Below, one piece after another: positions 26,282 to 36,315 of a stretch of DNA of 64,000 nt. The stretch spans positions 44,914 to 108,913 of the forward strand of contig JBBIRB010000003.1 of the NCBI GenBank assembly GCA_037442025.1. Reading direction: 5' to 3'. The translations under genes and the position numbers were made by a program. Within the stretch, counting starts at the first letter, position 1; each line of letters starts with the position of its first letter. The notes under the pieces were generated by a model. It saw only the letters and a list, made by a program, of their open reading frames with translations, ran no database searches and had not been told where the DNA came from. This DNA is from UBA2287 sp037442025. Its GTDB lineage: Bacteria; Bacteroidota; Bacteroidia; Bacteroidales; Tenuifilaceae.

Positions 26282-27952
26282 TTAGAAGAGCCCAGAAATT
26301 ACTCCATTCTCATCAATGTCAATCATTTCGGCAGCTGGTTTGGTAGGTAAACCGGGCATGCGCATTATGGTTCCGGCAATAGGAACAATAAAACCTGCAC
26401 CCGACGAAAGTTCAACTTCCCTAATTTTTACGGTGAAACTGCGTGGACGACCCTTCTTGTATTGGTCGTCTGAGAGCGATTTTTGCGTTTTGGCAATGCA
26501 CACTGCAAAGTTCCCATGCCCCAGTTTCTCAATTTTCTCAATTTGTTGCTTGGCTTTAACTGTGTACTCAACATGGTCGGCACCATACATTTTGGTGCAA
26601 ATGGTTTCAATTTTCTTTTCGAACGACCACGACAGGTCGTAAAGCGGACGGAAACAGTCGGAGCAACTATTGGCAGCCTCTACCACCTTTTGTGCTAACT
26701 CTATAGCACCTTCGCCTCCTTTGGCCCATGCTTCGTTAAGGGCAACAGAAACGTTTTGGGTTTGGCAATGCTTGAATAGTAGATCGATTTCAGCCTGCGT
26801 GTCGGTATTGAAACGATTAATGGCAACAACGGGTTTAAACCCAAAATGCATCATGTTTTCTATATGCTTGTCGAGGTTATCGAACCCCTTCTGAAGGGCA
26901 TCGAGGTCCTCGTTCTGTAGGCTCGACAATTTGGCACCACCATGGTACTTTAGTGCACGAATGGTTGCAACAATAACTACAGCGTTGGTCATTAAATCGC
27001 TAAATTGCGATTTGATGTCGAAAAACTTTTCGGCCCCCAGTTCACTTGCAAAACCTGCTTCGGTAACAACGAAATCGCTCAGCGAAAGGCCCATTTTGGT
27101 TGCAATAGCAGTATTGGTGCCCTGTGCAATGTTTGCAAAAGGGCCTCCATGAATAATGGCAGGAGTCCCCTCGATGGTTTGAACCAGATTTGGCTTAATC
27201 GCATCTTTCAATAATGCAGCCATAGCGCCCTGCGCTTTGAGGTCGCGTGCATAAATGGGTTTCTCGTCGTATGTGTAACCGATGAAAATATTTCCGAGTC
27301 GTTCCTTTAAATCCATTAAATCTTTCGACAGGCAAAGGATTGCCATAATTTCAGAAGCGGCAGTGATGTTGAATCCCGACTCGCGGGGTACACCCTCTTT
27401 GGCACCTCCAAGTCCAATAATTATATCGCGAAGGGCCCTTTCGTTCATGTCAATTACCCGTTTCCATTCAATGGTTCGGGGGTCTAACCCAAGGTTACCC
27501 TCTTTTAATTGGATGTTATTATCGATAAGCGCAGCCAATAGGTTGTGAGCCCTTTCTACAGCAGCCAAATCGCCTGTAAAATGAAGGTTAATGTCTTCCA
27601 TTGGAAGAACCTGCGAGAAACCACCGCCGGCAGCACCACCCTTAATTCCAAAAACCGGTCCCAGCGATGGTTCGCGGAGTACCACGGTGGTTTTCTTGCC
27701 TATTTTGTTTAATGCTTGTGCTAATCCAATGGATGTTGTAGTTTTTCCTTCGCCTGCAGGTGTGGGGGTAATGGCTGTTACCAGAATTAATTTGGCTTGT
27801 TTAACTTTTTTCTCATCGATGTATTTAAGGGGGATTTTTGCTTTGTACTTCCCAAAGAGTTCCAAATCGTCGTGTGAAATTCCCAACTTGTCGGCAATTT
27901 CAACTATGGGCTTCATTTTAACGCTTTGTGCAATTTCAATATCCGATTTCAT
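26282..27952 (-). CDS. fhs: Formate-tetrahydrofolate ligase
   Basis: About 556 residues. Makes 10-formyl-THF from formate, THF and ATP in the cytosol. The ATP loop is 'TPTPAGEGKTTTSIGLAQAL'; 'REPSLGPVFGIKGGAAGGG' and the C-terminal 'MPGLPTKPAA' are family signatures. ATG 27952 (MKSDIEIAQ) gives the normal length; the reading frame extends to 28003 without similarity. With folP and folC elsewhere in the window it belongs to one-carbon metabolism. It is divergent from the RND operon. Confidence 0.97.
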   Translation of the reverse strand: MKSDIEIAQSVKMKPIVEIADKLGISHDDLELFGKYKAKIPLKYIDEKKVKQAKLILVTAITPTPAGEGKTTTSIGLAQALNKIGKKTTVVLREPSLGPVFGIKGGAAGGGFSQVLPMEDINLHFTGDLAAVERAHNLLAALIDNNIQLKEGNLGLDPRTIEWKRVIDMNERALRDIIIGLGGAKEGVPRESGFNITAASEIMAILCLSKDLMDLKERLGNIFIGYTYDEKPIYARDLKAQGAMAALLKDAIKPNLVQTIEGTPAIIHGGPFANIAQGTNTAIATKMGLSLSDFVVTEAGFASELGAEKFFDIKSQFSDLMTNAVVIVATIRALKYHGGAKLSSLQNEDLDALQKGFDNLDKHIENMMHFGFKPVVAINRFNTDTQAEIDLLFKHCQTQNVSVALNEAWAKGGEGAIELAQKVVEAANSCSDCFRPLYDLSWSFEKKIETICTKMYGADHVEYTVKAKQQIEKIEKLGHGNFAVCIAKTQKSLSDDQYKKGRPRSFTVKIREVELSSGAGFIVPIAGTIMRMPGLPTKPAAEMIDIDENGVISGLF

Positions 27953-28161
27953 AAGGCAAATATTTAATGGGTTTAGGTTTCGAAAAATTACTATGGTTAA
28001 CAATAATAAATAAAAAGGGTTGAATTTTGACTAACTTTTCTGCTTTAAAACCCTACACAATAAATCTTTATGGTTTAAATTAACCAATATGTAAACCTTT
28101 AAGCCTGTTATTTGTCTTAATGAGTACTTTATTTGTTTATTAACCTTTTAACAAATTTAAA

Positions 28162-29205
28162 ATGCAGCTAAATCATTTGTTCATTTTAATAGTGCTGGTT
28201 GTAGCCACTTCGTGTGGCGGAAATGGTGGGCAGCAGGCTGCTCCAGCCCGTCAGGGCCAAAGAGGACTTGCTGTCGATGCCATTGTAGTTAATCAGGTTA
28301 GCCTCGACCAAAACATTACGGTTACTGGAACCCTGTTCCCTTCGGAGGAGGTTGAGCTAAAAGCTGAGAATACTGGTAAGTTGGTAGAACTTAACATTGA
28401 AGAGGGAAAACGGGTAACTAAGGGGCAACTACTAGCAAGAGTAAACGATAATGAAATTCGAGCTCGACTTTCGAAATTGGAGATTGACCTAAAACTTGCG
28501 CAAGAGGACTTGGATAGAAAAGTGCGCTTGAAAGAAATAAATGCTATAAGCCAGCAGGAATTAGATGTTGCTTTGAACAGAGTGGATGGCCTGAAGGCAG
28601 ATATGCAGCAGGCAAAAGCTCAGGTTGAAAAATCGGAAGTTCGAGCCCCATTCGATGGTACCATCGGGTTAAGATTCGTTAGCCCAGGAACTTTTGTAGG
28701 GGCCAATACGGTACTTGCCAAGTTGGTGCAGGACAACCCGCTGAAGTTAGAATTTTCTGTGCCCGAGCGGTATGCACAGGGGGTTGAAAAAGGGATGAAG
28801 GCCAGTTTTTCATTGGGTCACAACCCAACATTAAACGAAGCAACCGTATACGCATTCGAACCGCTTATCGACCCTGCAACCCGTTCGCTTAAAGTGCGGG
28901 CCTGGGTGCAGAACCCCTCGAGCAAATTGCTGGCAGGTTCATTTGCTCGAGTTAACCTCAAATTCAATACCCATTCTAAAACCATAATTATTCCACCTCA
29001 TGCACTTGTTCCCGTATTAGGAGGCCAGTCGGTTGTGTTGGCTAAGGGAGGTAAAGCAGTTTTTCAACCAGTTGAAATAGGACTCAGAACTGCCACTGAG
29101 GTTGAGGTGGTATCAGGCATACAGCCCAACGACACTTTACTTGTTTCGGGACTAATTCAGGTGCGTAACGGGATGCCCATTTCGGTAAAAGTGACCAAAC
29201 CGTAA
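28162..29205 (+). CDS. RND efflux periplasmic adaptor (membrane fusion protein)
   Basis: 347 residues. Lipoprotein signal ending 'VATSCGG'. A split lipoyl/barrel-sandwich hybrid domain ('GKLVELNIEEGKRVTKGQLLARVND' and 'VRAPFDGTIGLRFVSPGTFV') encloses a short alpha-hairpin (about 110-160), followed by a beta-barrel and membrane-proximal domain. It links the inner-membrane pump to the TolC-type channel encoded downstream. The permease gene starts 10 bases after its stop. Confidence 0.95.
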   Translation: MQLNHLFILIVLVVATSCGGNGGQQAAPARQGQRGLAVDAIVVNQVSLDQNITVTGTLFPSEEVELKAENTGKLVELNIEEGKRVTKGQLLARVNDNEIRARLSKLEIDLKLAQEDLDRKVRLKEINAISQQELDVALNRVDGLKADMQQAKAQVEKSEVRAPFDGTIGLRFVSPGTFVGANTVLAKLVQDNPLKLEFSVPERYAQGVEKGMKASFSLGHNPTLNEATVYAFEPLIDPATRSLKVRAWVQNPSSKLLAGSFARVNLKFNTHSKTIIIPPHALVPVLGGQSVVLAKGGKAVFQPVEIGLRTATEVEVVSGIQPNDTLLVSGLIQVRNGMPISVKVTKP

Positions 29206-29215
29206 TTCTTTTGCT

Positions 29216-32200
29216 ATGAATCTTTCATCAGTAAGTATAAATAGGCCGGTACTCGCTTCGGTTATGTCCATTGTGGTGGTACTATTTGGGGTTGTAGGCT
29301 TCAGTTTTTTGGGTGTTCGCGAGTACCCCAGTGTCGATCCGCCTGTTGTAAACGTTAGTACCAGCTATGTTGGCGCCAACGCTAGCGTTATCGAAGCTCA
29401 AATAACTGAGCCCCTCGAGTCGTCGATTAACGGAATTGCAGGTATCAAGTCGCTTTCATCCACCAGTTCCGACGGTCGCAGCTCTATTTCGGTTGAGTTT
29501 GAGTTGGGAATGGATATGGATAATGCTGCCAACGATGTTCGCGACCGCGTGGCCAGAGCCATGCGCAGCTTACCACCCGATGTCGATCCCCCTATTATTA
29601 CCAAGGCCGATGCCAGTTCCGAAACCATACTTGTGTTAACCCTTCAGAGCGATAAAAGAAATTTGCTCGATCTTTCGGATATAGGTAACAACGTTTTCAA
29701 AGAAGTGCTCCAAACCATTAATGGTGTTAGCGAGGTACGCATATGGGGAGAAAAGCGCTATTCGATGAGGCTGCAGCTCGACCCCAAAAAAATGGCAGCC
29801 TATAGCATTACCCCTTCCGATATCCGAAGCGCATTGAGCCGTGAGAACATTGAACTGCCCACCGGCAGAATTGAGGGTTACTATACAGAACTGTCAATAC
29901 GTACCCTAAGCCGACTTGAAACCGAGGCCGAGTTTAATAACCTTATCATTAAGCAGGTTGGCGGTACTCAGGTGCGACTTTCCGATGTGGGAAGGGCCGA
30001 ATTGGCGCCTGAAAATGAGCGAACGCTCATGCGAGGTACTGGAGGTATACCGCAGGTAGGTATAGCCATTAACCCGCAGCCTGGCTCAAACTATATAACA
30101 ATAGCCGATGAAATATACAAGCGTGTCGACCAGCTGAAGCGGGAACTTCCCGAAGACCTTATTGTTGGGTATGCAATCGACACAACCACTTCAATCCGTA
30201 AAGCCATTACCGAAGTGCAAGAAACCATTCTATTGGCTTTCATTCTGGTTGTTATGGTTATTTTCTTGTTCCTGCGTAGTTGGCGTACTACCCTTATCCC
30301 CATGATTGCAATTCCTATTTCGCTAATTGGGTCGTTTTTTATTATGTATATAATGGATTACTCCATTAATATTCTTACCCTTCTTGGAATTGTTTTAGCC
30401 ACAGGTTTGGTGGTTGACGATGCCATAGTTGTGCTCGAAAATATCTACTCGAAAATTGAAAAGGGTATGAACCCCTTTCAGGCAGGGCATGAGGGAACCA
30501 AGGAAATTTTCTTTGCGGTTATTTCAACAACCGTAACCCTTGTGGCAGTTATATTGCCTATTGTATTTCTGGAGGGTATAACCGGCAGGCTTTTTAGGGA
30601 ATTTGGAATTGTACTGGCAGGTGCCGTAGTTATTTCTTCGTTTGTATCGCTTACCCTAACCCCAATGATGAGCACCCGAATCCTTTCGCATAAACGAAGG
30701 GAAGGTCGGATTGCCAAGGCAGTAGGCCATTTCTTCGAAAAACTTGCGGCAGCATATGAACGAACCTTAACAGCTTTTATCGTTAGGCGCTGGATTGCCA
30801 TACCCGTAACCGTTATTTCGTTAGTAGCCATAGTTTTTTTGCTCAGTGCAATACCGTCGGAACTTGCACCGCTCGAAGATAAGGGTCGGCTGAGCATATC
30901 GGCTACGGCACCCGAGGGTACTACCTACGAAATGATGGATGCCTACATTTCGAGTATTGTTAACTATGTCGACACTATTGCTGAGCGCAGGGCAATTGTG
31001 GCCGTTACTTCGCCCGGTTGGGCGGGCTCAACCAATAGCGGGTTTGTAAGGCTACTACTAAACGAACCCAATGAACGTAATCGTTCACAGCAAGAAATTG
31101 CCGATCAGGTTTCAGGCTTTCTGCGCAATCAAACCTTTGCCCGTTCATTTGTTACTCAGGATCAAACCATACGTGCCGGAAGGGGAGGAGGATTGCCAGT
31201 TCAGTTTGTAGTTCAGGCACAAACTTTTGAAAAATTGAAGCAGGTTATTCCCAGTTTCATGGAACGTGCCCAGTCCGATCAGCGTTTTCAGGTGGTCGAC
31301 CTGAACCTTAAATTCAACAAACCCGAGATACGAGTTGAAATCGACAGAAATAAAGCTCGTGCCTCGGGTGTAACCGTTTGGGATATTACCGAAGCTCTTC
31401 AGCTCTATTTCTCGGGTCAACGTTACGGTTTTTTCATTCGCAATGGTAAGCAGTATCAGGTAATAGGGCAAGCAGAACGCCAATTCCGCGACGACCCCTC
31501 CGACCTTACAGGTATTTACATTCGAAGTAATAACGGTGAATTGGTCGAATTGGGCAATCTGGTTCGAATATCGGAGGAGAGCACACCACCCCAACGCTAC
31601 CGTTACAATCGGTATGTTTCAGCCACATTCAGTGCATCAACCGCCCCCGGAGTTACGCTTGGCCAAGGAATTGATGCTATGCGCGAAATAGCAAAAGAGC
31701 AACTCAACGACTCGTTTGCAACTACCCTTACCGGTATTTCGAAACAGTTCGAAGAGAGTTCGGGCAGCCTTTATTTTGCCTTTATATTCGCTCTTATTTT
31801 GGTTTATCTGGCTTTGGCAGCACAATTCGAAAGTTTTCGCGATCCCTTAATTATTATGTTTACCGTACCTTTGGCACTTTTAGGTGCACTTCTGTCGTTG
31901 TATCTGTTTAATCAAACCATGAACATTTTTAGTCAAATCGGAATAATTGTTCTTGTGGGAATTGTAACAAAGAATGGCATTCTGATAGTTGAATTTGCCA
32001 ATCAGAAAAAAGCTAAGGGTTATGATAAAATTCCTGCTGTAATTGAAGCAGCAGGCCAGCGCTTGCGACCAATATTAATGACCAGTTTAGCAACAGTATT
32101 TGGTGCACTGCCCATAGCACTTGCTATGGGGGCCGCATCCACAAGTAGGGTACCCATGGGAATAACCATAGTTGGTGGATTACTTTTCTCGCTGCTTCTC

Positions 32201-32287
32201 ACGCTATATATTATACCTGCAATGTATGCGTTCATTTCCCTTAAAAGGTCGAATTTATTAATTGAAGAGAAAGAAAATGAAAAGTAG
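29216..32287 (+). CDS. RND multidrug efflux permease (AcrB/MexB-like)
   Basis: 1023 residues. The proton-driven pump of the tripartite system, with twelve membrane helices and two large periplasmic loops. It starts 'LSSVSINRPVLASVMSIVVVLFG', typical of HAE-1 transporters. In helix 4 'LATGLVVDDAIVVLENI' carries the paired Asp of the proton relay; the helix 10 region holds 'GIVTKNGILIVEFANQ' with the partner Lys. Substrates are probably amphiphilic drugs or envelope metabolites. The TolC-like start overlaps its end by 11 bases. Confidence 0.96.
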   Translation: MNLSSVSINRPVLASVMSIVVVLFGVVGFSFLGVREYPSVDPPVVNVSTSYVGANASVIEAQITEPLESSINGIAGIKSLSSTSSDGRSSISVEFELGMDMDNAANDVRDRVARAMRSLPPDVDPPIITKADASSETILVLTLQSDKRNLLDLSDIGNNVFKEVLQTINGVSEVRIWGEKRYSMRLQLDPKKMAAYSITPSDIRSALSRENIELPTGRIEGYYTELSIRTLSRLETEAEFNNLIIKQVGGTQVRLSDVGRAELAPENERTLMRGTGGIPQVGIAINPQPGSNYITIADEIYKRVDQLKRELPEDLIVGYAIDTTTSIRKAITEVQETILLAFILVVMVIFLFLRSWRTTLIPMIAIPISLIGSFFIMYIMDYSINILTLLGIVLATGLVVDDAIVVLENIYSKIEKGMNPFQAGHEGTKEIFFAVISTTVTLVAVILPIVFLEGITGRLFREFGIVLAGAVVISSFVSLTLTPMMSTRILSHKRREGRIAKAVGHFFEKLAAAYERTLTAFIVRRWIAIPVTVISLVAIVFLLSAIPSELAPLEDKGRLSISATAPEGTTYEMMDAYISSIVNYVDTIAERRAIVAVTSPGWAGSTNSGFVRLLLNEPNERNRSQQEIADQVSGFLRNQTFARSFVTQDQTIRAGRGGGLPVQFVVQAQTFEKLKQVIPSFMERAQSDQRFQVVDLNLKFNKPEIRVEIDRNKARASGVTVWDITEALQLYFSGQRYGFFIRNGKQYQVIGQAERQFRDDPSDLTGIYIRSNNGELVELGNLVRISEESTPPQRYRYNRYVSATFSASTAPGVTLGQGIDAMREIAKEQLNDSFATTLTGISKQFEESSGSLYFAFIFALILVYLALAAQFESFRDPLIIMFTVPLALLGALLSLYLFNQTMNIFSQIGIIVLVGIVTKNGILIVEFANQKKAKGYDKIPAVIEAAGQRLRPILMTSLATVFGALPIALAMGAASTSRVPMGITIVGGLLFSLLLTLYIIPAMYAFISLKRSNLLIEEKENEK

Positions 32288-33593
32288 GTATTCGTTTTTA
32301 TTGCTATTATTCTGTGGAAGCTATTTGTTCGCAAGCAGCCAGGACACGCTTTCTCTTTTCGATGCCATAAAGATTGGTATTGATAATAATTTCTCAATTC
32401 GAATTGCTGCTAACAATTTGGAAATAGCCAAGAACAATAGTAACATGGGTAATGCTGGAATGCTACCCCGGGCCGATTTGAATTTCAATTATAGCGGTTC
32501 AAGTTATAACAGGTATACCGAGCGTTCCGATGGGTCTTCTGTAACAGACGATTTTTACCCTACCAATTCTCTAACTTCTGGCTTGCAGCTTTCGTGGACC
32601 CTTTTCGATGGCTTTGCCATGTTTGCACGTCGCGAAAAGTTTGAATCGCTTTTAGAACAGGGCGATTTGTATTTGAAAATGGAGATTGAAACTGCAGTTC
32701 AGGAGATTGCTCAGGCATACTATCTGCTAGCCCAAAACGAAAAACTACTACTTTGGTACCAGGAACAGCTGCAGCTTTCCGCAAAACGTATGAATATTGC
32801 CTTCGAGAAAAGTCGTATTGGTGCGGGCAGCGAATTACTTGCCATGCAAGCACGAGTCGATTACAGAGCCGATAGTGCACTGGCTATGAAACAAAATTTA
32901 ACTGTAGCTAACCTCAAAGCCAATCTTAATCGTTTGTTGGGCCGAAGTCCACAGATACCTGTTGAAATAAGCAGCGCATTTCGAGCACCTAAATCCATTG
33001 GCTATACTCAGTTGCTTTCACGTTTGCAAAATGAAAATTTAAACCTTCGTAACGCTGAATTGAGCATTAGAATTGCCGAACTTGAAGAGAAGGAAGCCAG
33101 AGCGCTCGCTATGCCCCAAATTAATCTTGTTGGAGCATACAATCTTTCGCGAACCGGAACCCCGCAGGGGCAAACGGTTCAGTTCAATTCCATGGGTCCC
33201 TACGCTGGCGTTAGTGCATCTGTTACCCTTTTCAATGGATTCAATACCCAAAGGAGAATGCGAAATGCTGCTCTAGTAGCACAGAATCAGAGGTTGGAGT
33301 TCAGCGACCTGATGCTTCGTATTGAAAACCAAGCTTATCGGCTCACCAATGAGCTAAATATGGCATTGGAACTTCTTAACGTGGAGGAACGTTCGGTTGA
33401 ATTAGCCAAGCGGAATTCTGAAATTGCCTGGGAAAGGTATCGGTTAGGGGCGATTTCGGATTTAGAACTGCGCGAAGATCAGAACCGTTTACTCAACGCT
33501 CGTTACCGATTGATTGCAGCTCAGGCTAATGCCCAACTGGCCGAGATAGAATTGCTGAAGCTTACAGGTAGCTTATCGGGTCTCATTAAGTAA
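32277..33593 (+). CDS. TolC-like outer-membrane efflux channel
   Basis: About 438 residues with a signal peptide ending 'LFASSQ'. Two outer-membrane efflux protein repeats form a long alpha-helical barrel, as shown by the paired heptad-rich segments ('LFDAIKIGIDNNFSIRIAANN' at the start and the 'AERRSV...' half later) and 'SWTLFDGF' / 'VTLFNGFNTQRR', the conserved strand motif in each half. ATG 32277 is preferred; 32262 would lengthen the signal peptide. It completes the tripartite efflux operon. Confidence 0.93.
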   Translation: MKSRYSFLLLLFCGSYLFASSQDTLSLFDAIKIGIDNNFSIRIAANNLEIAKNNSNMGNAGMLPRADLNFNYSGSSYNRYTERSDGSSVTDDFYPTNSLTSGLQLSWTLFDGFAMFARREKFESLLEQGDLYLKMEIETAVQEIAQAYYLLAQNEKLLLWYQEQLQLSAKRMNIAFEKSRIGAGSELLAMQARVDYRADSALAMKQNLTVANLKANLNRLLGRSPQIPVEISSAFRAPKSIGYTQLLSRLQNENLNLRNAELSIRIAELEEKEARALAMPQINLVGAYNLSRTGTPQGQTVQFNSMGPYAGVSASVTLFNGFNTQRRMRNAALVAQNQRLEFSDLMLRIENQAYRLTNELNMALELLNVEERSVELAKRNSEIAWERYRLGAISDLELREDQNRLLNARYRLIAAQANAQLAEIELLKLTGSLSGLIK

Positions 33594-33605
33594 AATTAAT
33601 TTTGC

Positions 33606-34391
33606 ATGAACAATCTGTTGGAAAACAAAACCATTCTGGTTTCGGGGGCAAGCCGGGGGTTGGGGTATGCTATTGCGCACGAAGCTTCAAAACAGGGAGC
33701 CAAGGTTTTTCTGGGTAGCCGAAACGAAATGGTTCTTTCGCAGTCGGCAAAACAAATAGCTGCCGATACCAATGGCGATGTTCAGTACTTGGCTCTCGAT
33801 GCAACTGACTCTAATTCAATCGCTAATTGGCTGCGAGCAGCACAAAGCACTTATGGTTCTATCGATGGTATTATTGTGAATGCTGGTGGCCCCCCAGCTG
33901 GAACATTCGATTCAATAACCGATGAGCAGTGGGAATATGCATTTAACCTAACGCTATTGAGCGCCGTTCGACTTTTCAGAGGAGCCATTCCACTTATGGC
34001 TAATGGCGGAAGCATGGTAGCTATAACATCGGTTTCGGTTAAAGAACCAATAGATACTCTCATACTGTCAAACGTATATAGGGCAGGAGTTACCAGTTTG
34101 GCTAAAACCCTTTCGCGCCAACTTGCCCCGAGGGGCATAAGGGTTAATACGCTTATGCCTGGGAGATTCGATACCGAGCGGGTTAAAGAACTCGATTCCT
34201 TCCTTTCTGAAAAGCAGGGAGTTTCAGTTGAGGCAATTAAGGAGGGTTATCAAAAAACAATACCCATGGGTCGTTATGGAGACCCGAGCGAGTTTGCTAA
34301 AATGGCTGTTTTTCTTTTGTCCAATCAGGCTTCGTATATAACCGGAGCAACCATTCCCGTTGATGGGGGACTTATTAAAACGGTGTGGTAG
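33606..34391 (+). CDS. Short-chain dehydrogenase-like protein with altered catalytic residues
   Basis: 261 residues with a Rossmann fold. The dinucleotide loop is 'SGASRGLG' (13-20) and 'VNAGGPPAG' follows the fourth strand. The catalytic Ser is S142 (ITS), but the usual YxxxK is replaced: position 155 is Ser and 159 is Arg (SNVYR). This matches a known subgroup of 3-oxoacyl-reductase-like SDRs with an incomplete active site. Such proteins may be inactive, or use another mechanism. It is 12 bases after the TolC-like gene and may be in that operon. Confidence 0.85.
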   Translation: MNNLLENKTILVSGASRGLGYAIAHEASKQGAKVFLGSRNEMVLSQSAKQIAADTNGDVQYLALDATDSNSIANWLRAAQSTYGSIDGIIVNAGGPPAGTFDSITDEQWEYAFNLTLLSAVRLFRGAIPLMANGGSMVAITSVSVKEPIDTLILSNVYRAGVTSLAKTLSRQLAPRGIRVNTLMPGRFDTERVKELDSFLSEKQGVSVEAIKEGYQKTIPMGRYGDPSEFAKMAVFLLSNQASYITGATIPVDGGLIKTVW

Positions 34392-34409
34392 GAACACTGA
34401 ATTGTTTTG

Positions 34410-35021
34410 TTACTTTATCAATTGCAAGCCCTCTCTGGCCGATTCGCTCGATGGGTTATACAATTGGGCCTTTTGAAAAAGTACCTTAGCTTCGCGGGTT
34501 TTGCCTATTTGAAAATTGCTCCAGGCCAACATTATAACGCTATCGTAGTCGAATGGGTAAAGGTTAACAACCTTTTCGAAATGCTCGGCAGCCTGCTTAA
34601 ACTCTTTTCGTTCGTAATGTATTAACCCTAAGCGGTATAGCGTAAGAGTATTATTAGGGTCAATTCCAAGAATGGCTTTGTACTGCGTAACAACAAGATC
34701 CCAATTGCCTTGTGCCGATGCGGGGTATGCAATGCCTAGTCGCGGTTCGATAGCGTAAGGCATTAAGGCTATAGCTTTTGTGTAGTAATTAACCGATTCG
34801 TTCAGTTGGCCCTGCAAGTAGGTGAGCCAGCCCAAACGAAGATTTACCTCGTATGAGGTTTCAATGTAAACCGATTTAAGCGATTTAACTGCATCGGAAT
34901 ATTTGCCTGCAGTTTCGAATTTATAGCTGTCGGCAAAGGCCGACACCATTTTGGTGTTGCCTTCCTGCGAACGACCGCTGAATGCCAGAAATAGAGCTAT
35001 TATAACGAAAGTGATTTTCAT
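34410..35021 (-). CDS. Periplasmic TPR protein, last gene of the 34.4-41.4 kb cassette
   Basis: About 203 residues: a signal peptide ending 'LAFSGRSQ', then four to five TPR-like units (for example 'EVNLRLGWLTYLQGQLNESVNYYTKAIALMP'-type pairs of helices). I chose ATG 35021 (MKITFVII...), just after the stop of the upstream gene at 35023, since the longer frame lacks a signal start. Probably a periplasmic scaffold that works with the TPR/barrel protein encoded upstream. No catalytic motif. Confidence 0.75.
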   Translation of the reverse strand: MKITFVIIALFLAFSGRSQEGNTKMVSAFADSYKFETAGKYSDAVKSLKSVYIETSYEVNLRLGWLTYLQGQLNESVNYYTKAIALMPYAIEPRLGIAYPASAQGNWDLVVTQYKAILGIDPNNTLTLYRLGLIHYERKEFKQAAEHFEKVVNLYPFDYDSVIMLAWSNFQIGKTREAKVLFQKAQLYNPSSESAREGLQLIK

Positions 35022-35022
35022 G

Positions 35023-36315
35023 CTAAAAGTATTTTGATAATTGAATATTAATTCCTGCATACTTCTTATCGGATGGGTTAATTTGTGTGTCAGTTCTGCT
35101 ATCCCATATAAATTCAGTTGTTTGCCAAATGTAGCCTGTTATGCTTGAATAGAAACCTTTGCCCATCGACACATATATATTTCCGAATGCGGAACCTTTA
35201 GCAATGCTTAACGAGTTAAATAACATTTCTCCAGCGTTTCGTGCCGACAGCATGGCATTTCCAAAATTTAAGCCAAACTCGAAGCCAACAGGCTTTGCAA
35301 TTTTAAACCCAAAGGAATTAAACACATTATAACCCATGCCCATATTAATGTCGTACTGAATTTGCCCTCCGTGGGTTGTATAAAATTTTACGTGTTCAAA
35401 AGGGTACAACGACACGAAACCCTCGCTTCGTAATTGCTGGTAACCAGCAAGATTGCTATACGAAGCATTAACATCGAAGCGGAATAATTTAACCCTGCGG
35501 GCAACTCCAACCCCACCAACGTAATCGTTGGCTAACTGCATGGCTACTCTGTTGGCACGCTCAACGGCATAGGTTGATGCACCGCTAAAAATCGATAGAG
35601 TTCCAAATAAATAAAATTCGTTCCCGTTGGGTAGGCCCCTTTGGGCCTTTATATGGATTTGGTTCATATTGAAGTTGGATGAAGTGCCATTAAGAAAAAA
35701 CTGATTGTAAGTTACTCCATTCTTTTTAAAGTATAAATAATTCAATGAGTAACGCCATTTGCTGTCGCCCATCCAATTCAATTTAATGTTTCCGCTATAG
35801 TTGTCGGTTATAGCTTCGGCACTATAGCTACTCTGGTTTGTTGGAATTGCATAAATTGTTTTCGGCGAAGTGCTCTGCATAAAATCCGTTCCCAGCGAAA
35901 TAAAATTAATACCGTAAGGGTTGTGCTTTTTAACATTTTCGGTTTGCATATTTAAAGCAATACCATCTCGGTAAACCAACGCTTCTGCAAATTGCCCCAA
36001 GTATATGTGACTAAAAAAAATGTACTCATGAAGCATAGCATCGGATGAATTAAATGCTAAAGCCCTTTTAAAGTGGTGTATTGCCGTTACGTAACGCTGC
36101 TTATTGAAGGCTGCAATTCCAAGTCGCATTCGCAGGTAGTAATAGTCCATACCATTGGCAATCATTCTTTTACCCAATTTATTCAGTTCGCTGTAGTTGC
36201 CACTAAAAAACAGCTGGTAGTTTTGCTTGTCGAGCGTTGCAAAACTTTCAACAGTTTGACCTTTAAGGCTAAAGGCCAAAACTATGAATGCTGAGAATAC
36301 TATAAAATTACGCAT
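35023..36315 (-). CDS. TPR plus outer-membrane beta-barrel protein
   Basis: 430 residues. Signal peptide ending 'FSLKGQ'. Residues 30-120 form two or three TPR-like units ('YVTAIHHFKRALAFNSSDAMLH'). From about 140 to the end the sequence alternates in amphipathic strands and closes with 'GINIQLSKYF': a terminal Phe typical for outer-membrane proteins. So the TPR part would sit in the periplasm, next to a barrel of roughly 12-14 strands. Its start overlaps the UT/M23 gene by 16 bases. I do not recognise the family. Confidence 0.75.
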   Translation of the reverse strand: MRNFIVFSAFIVLAFSLKGQTVESFATLDKQNYQLFFSGNYSELNKLGKRMIANGMDYYYLRMRLGIAAFNKQRYVTAIHHFKRALAFNSSDAMLHEYIFFSHIYLGQFAEALVYRDGIALNMQTENVKKHNPYGINFISLGTDFMQSTSPKTIYAIPTNQSSYSAEAITDNYSGNIKLNWMGDSKWRYSLNYLYFKKNGVTYNQFFLNGTSSNFNMNQIHIKAQRGLPNGNEFYLFGTLSIFSGASTYAVERANRVAMQLANDYVGGVGVARRVKLFRFDVNASYSNLAGYQQLRSEGFVSLYPFEHVKFYTTHGGQIQYDINMGMGYNVFNSFGFKIAKPVGFEFGLNFGNAMLSARNAGEMLFNSLSIAKGSAFGNIYVSMGKGFYSSITGYIWQTTEFIWDSRTDTQINPSDKKYAGINIQLSKYF

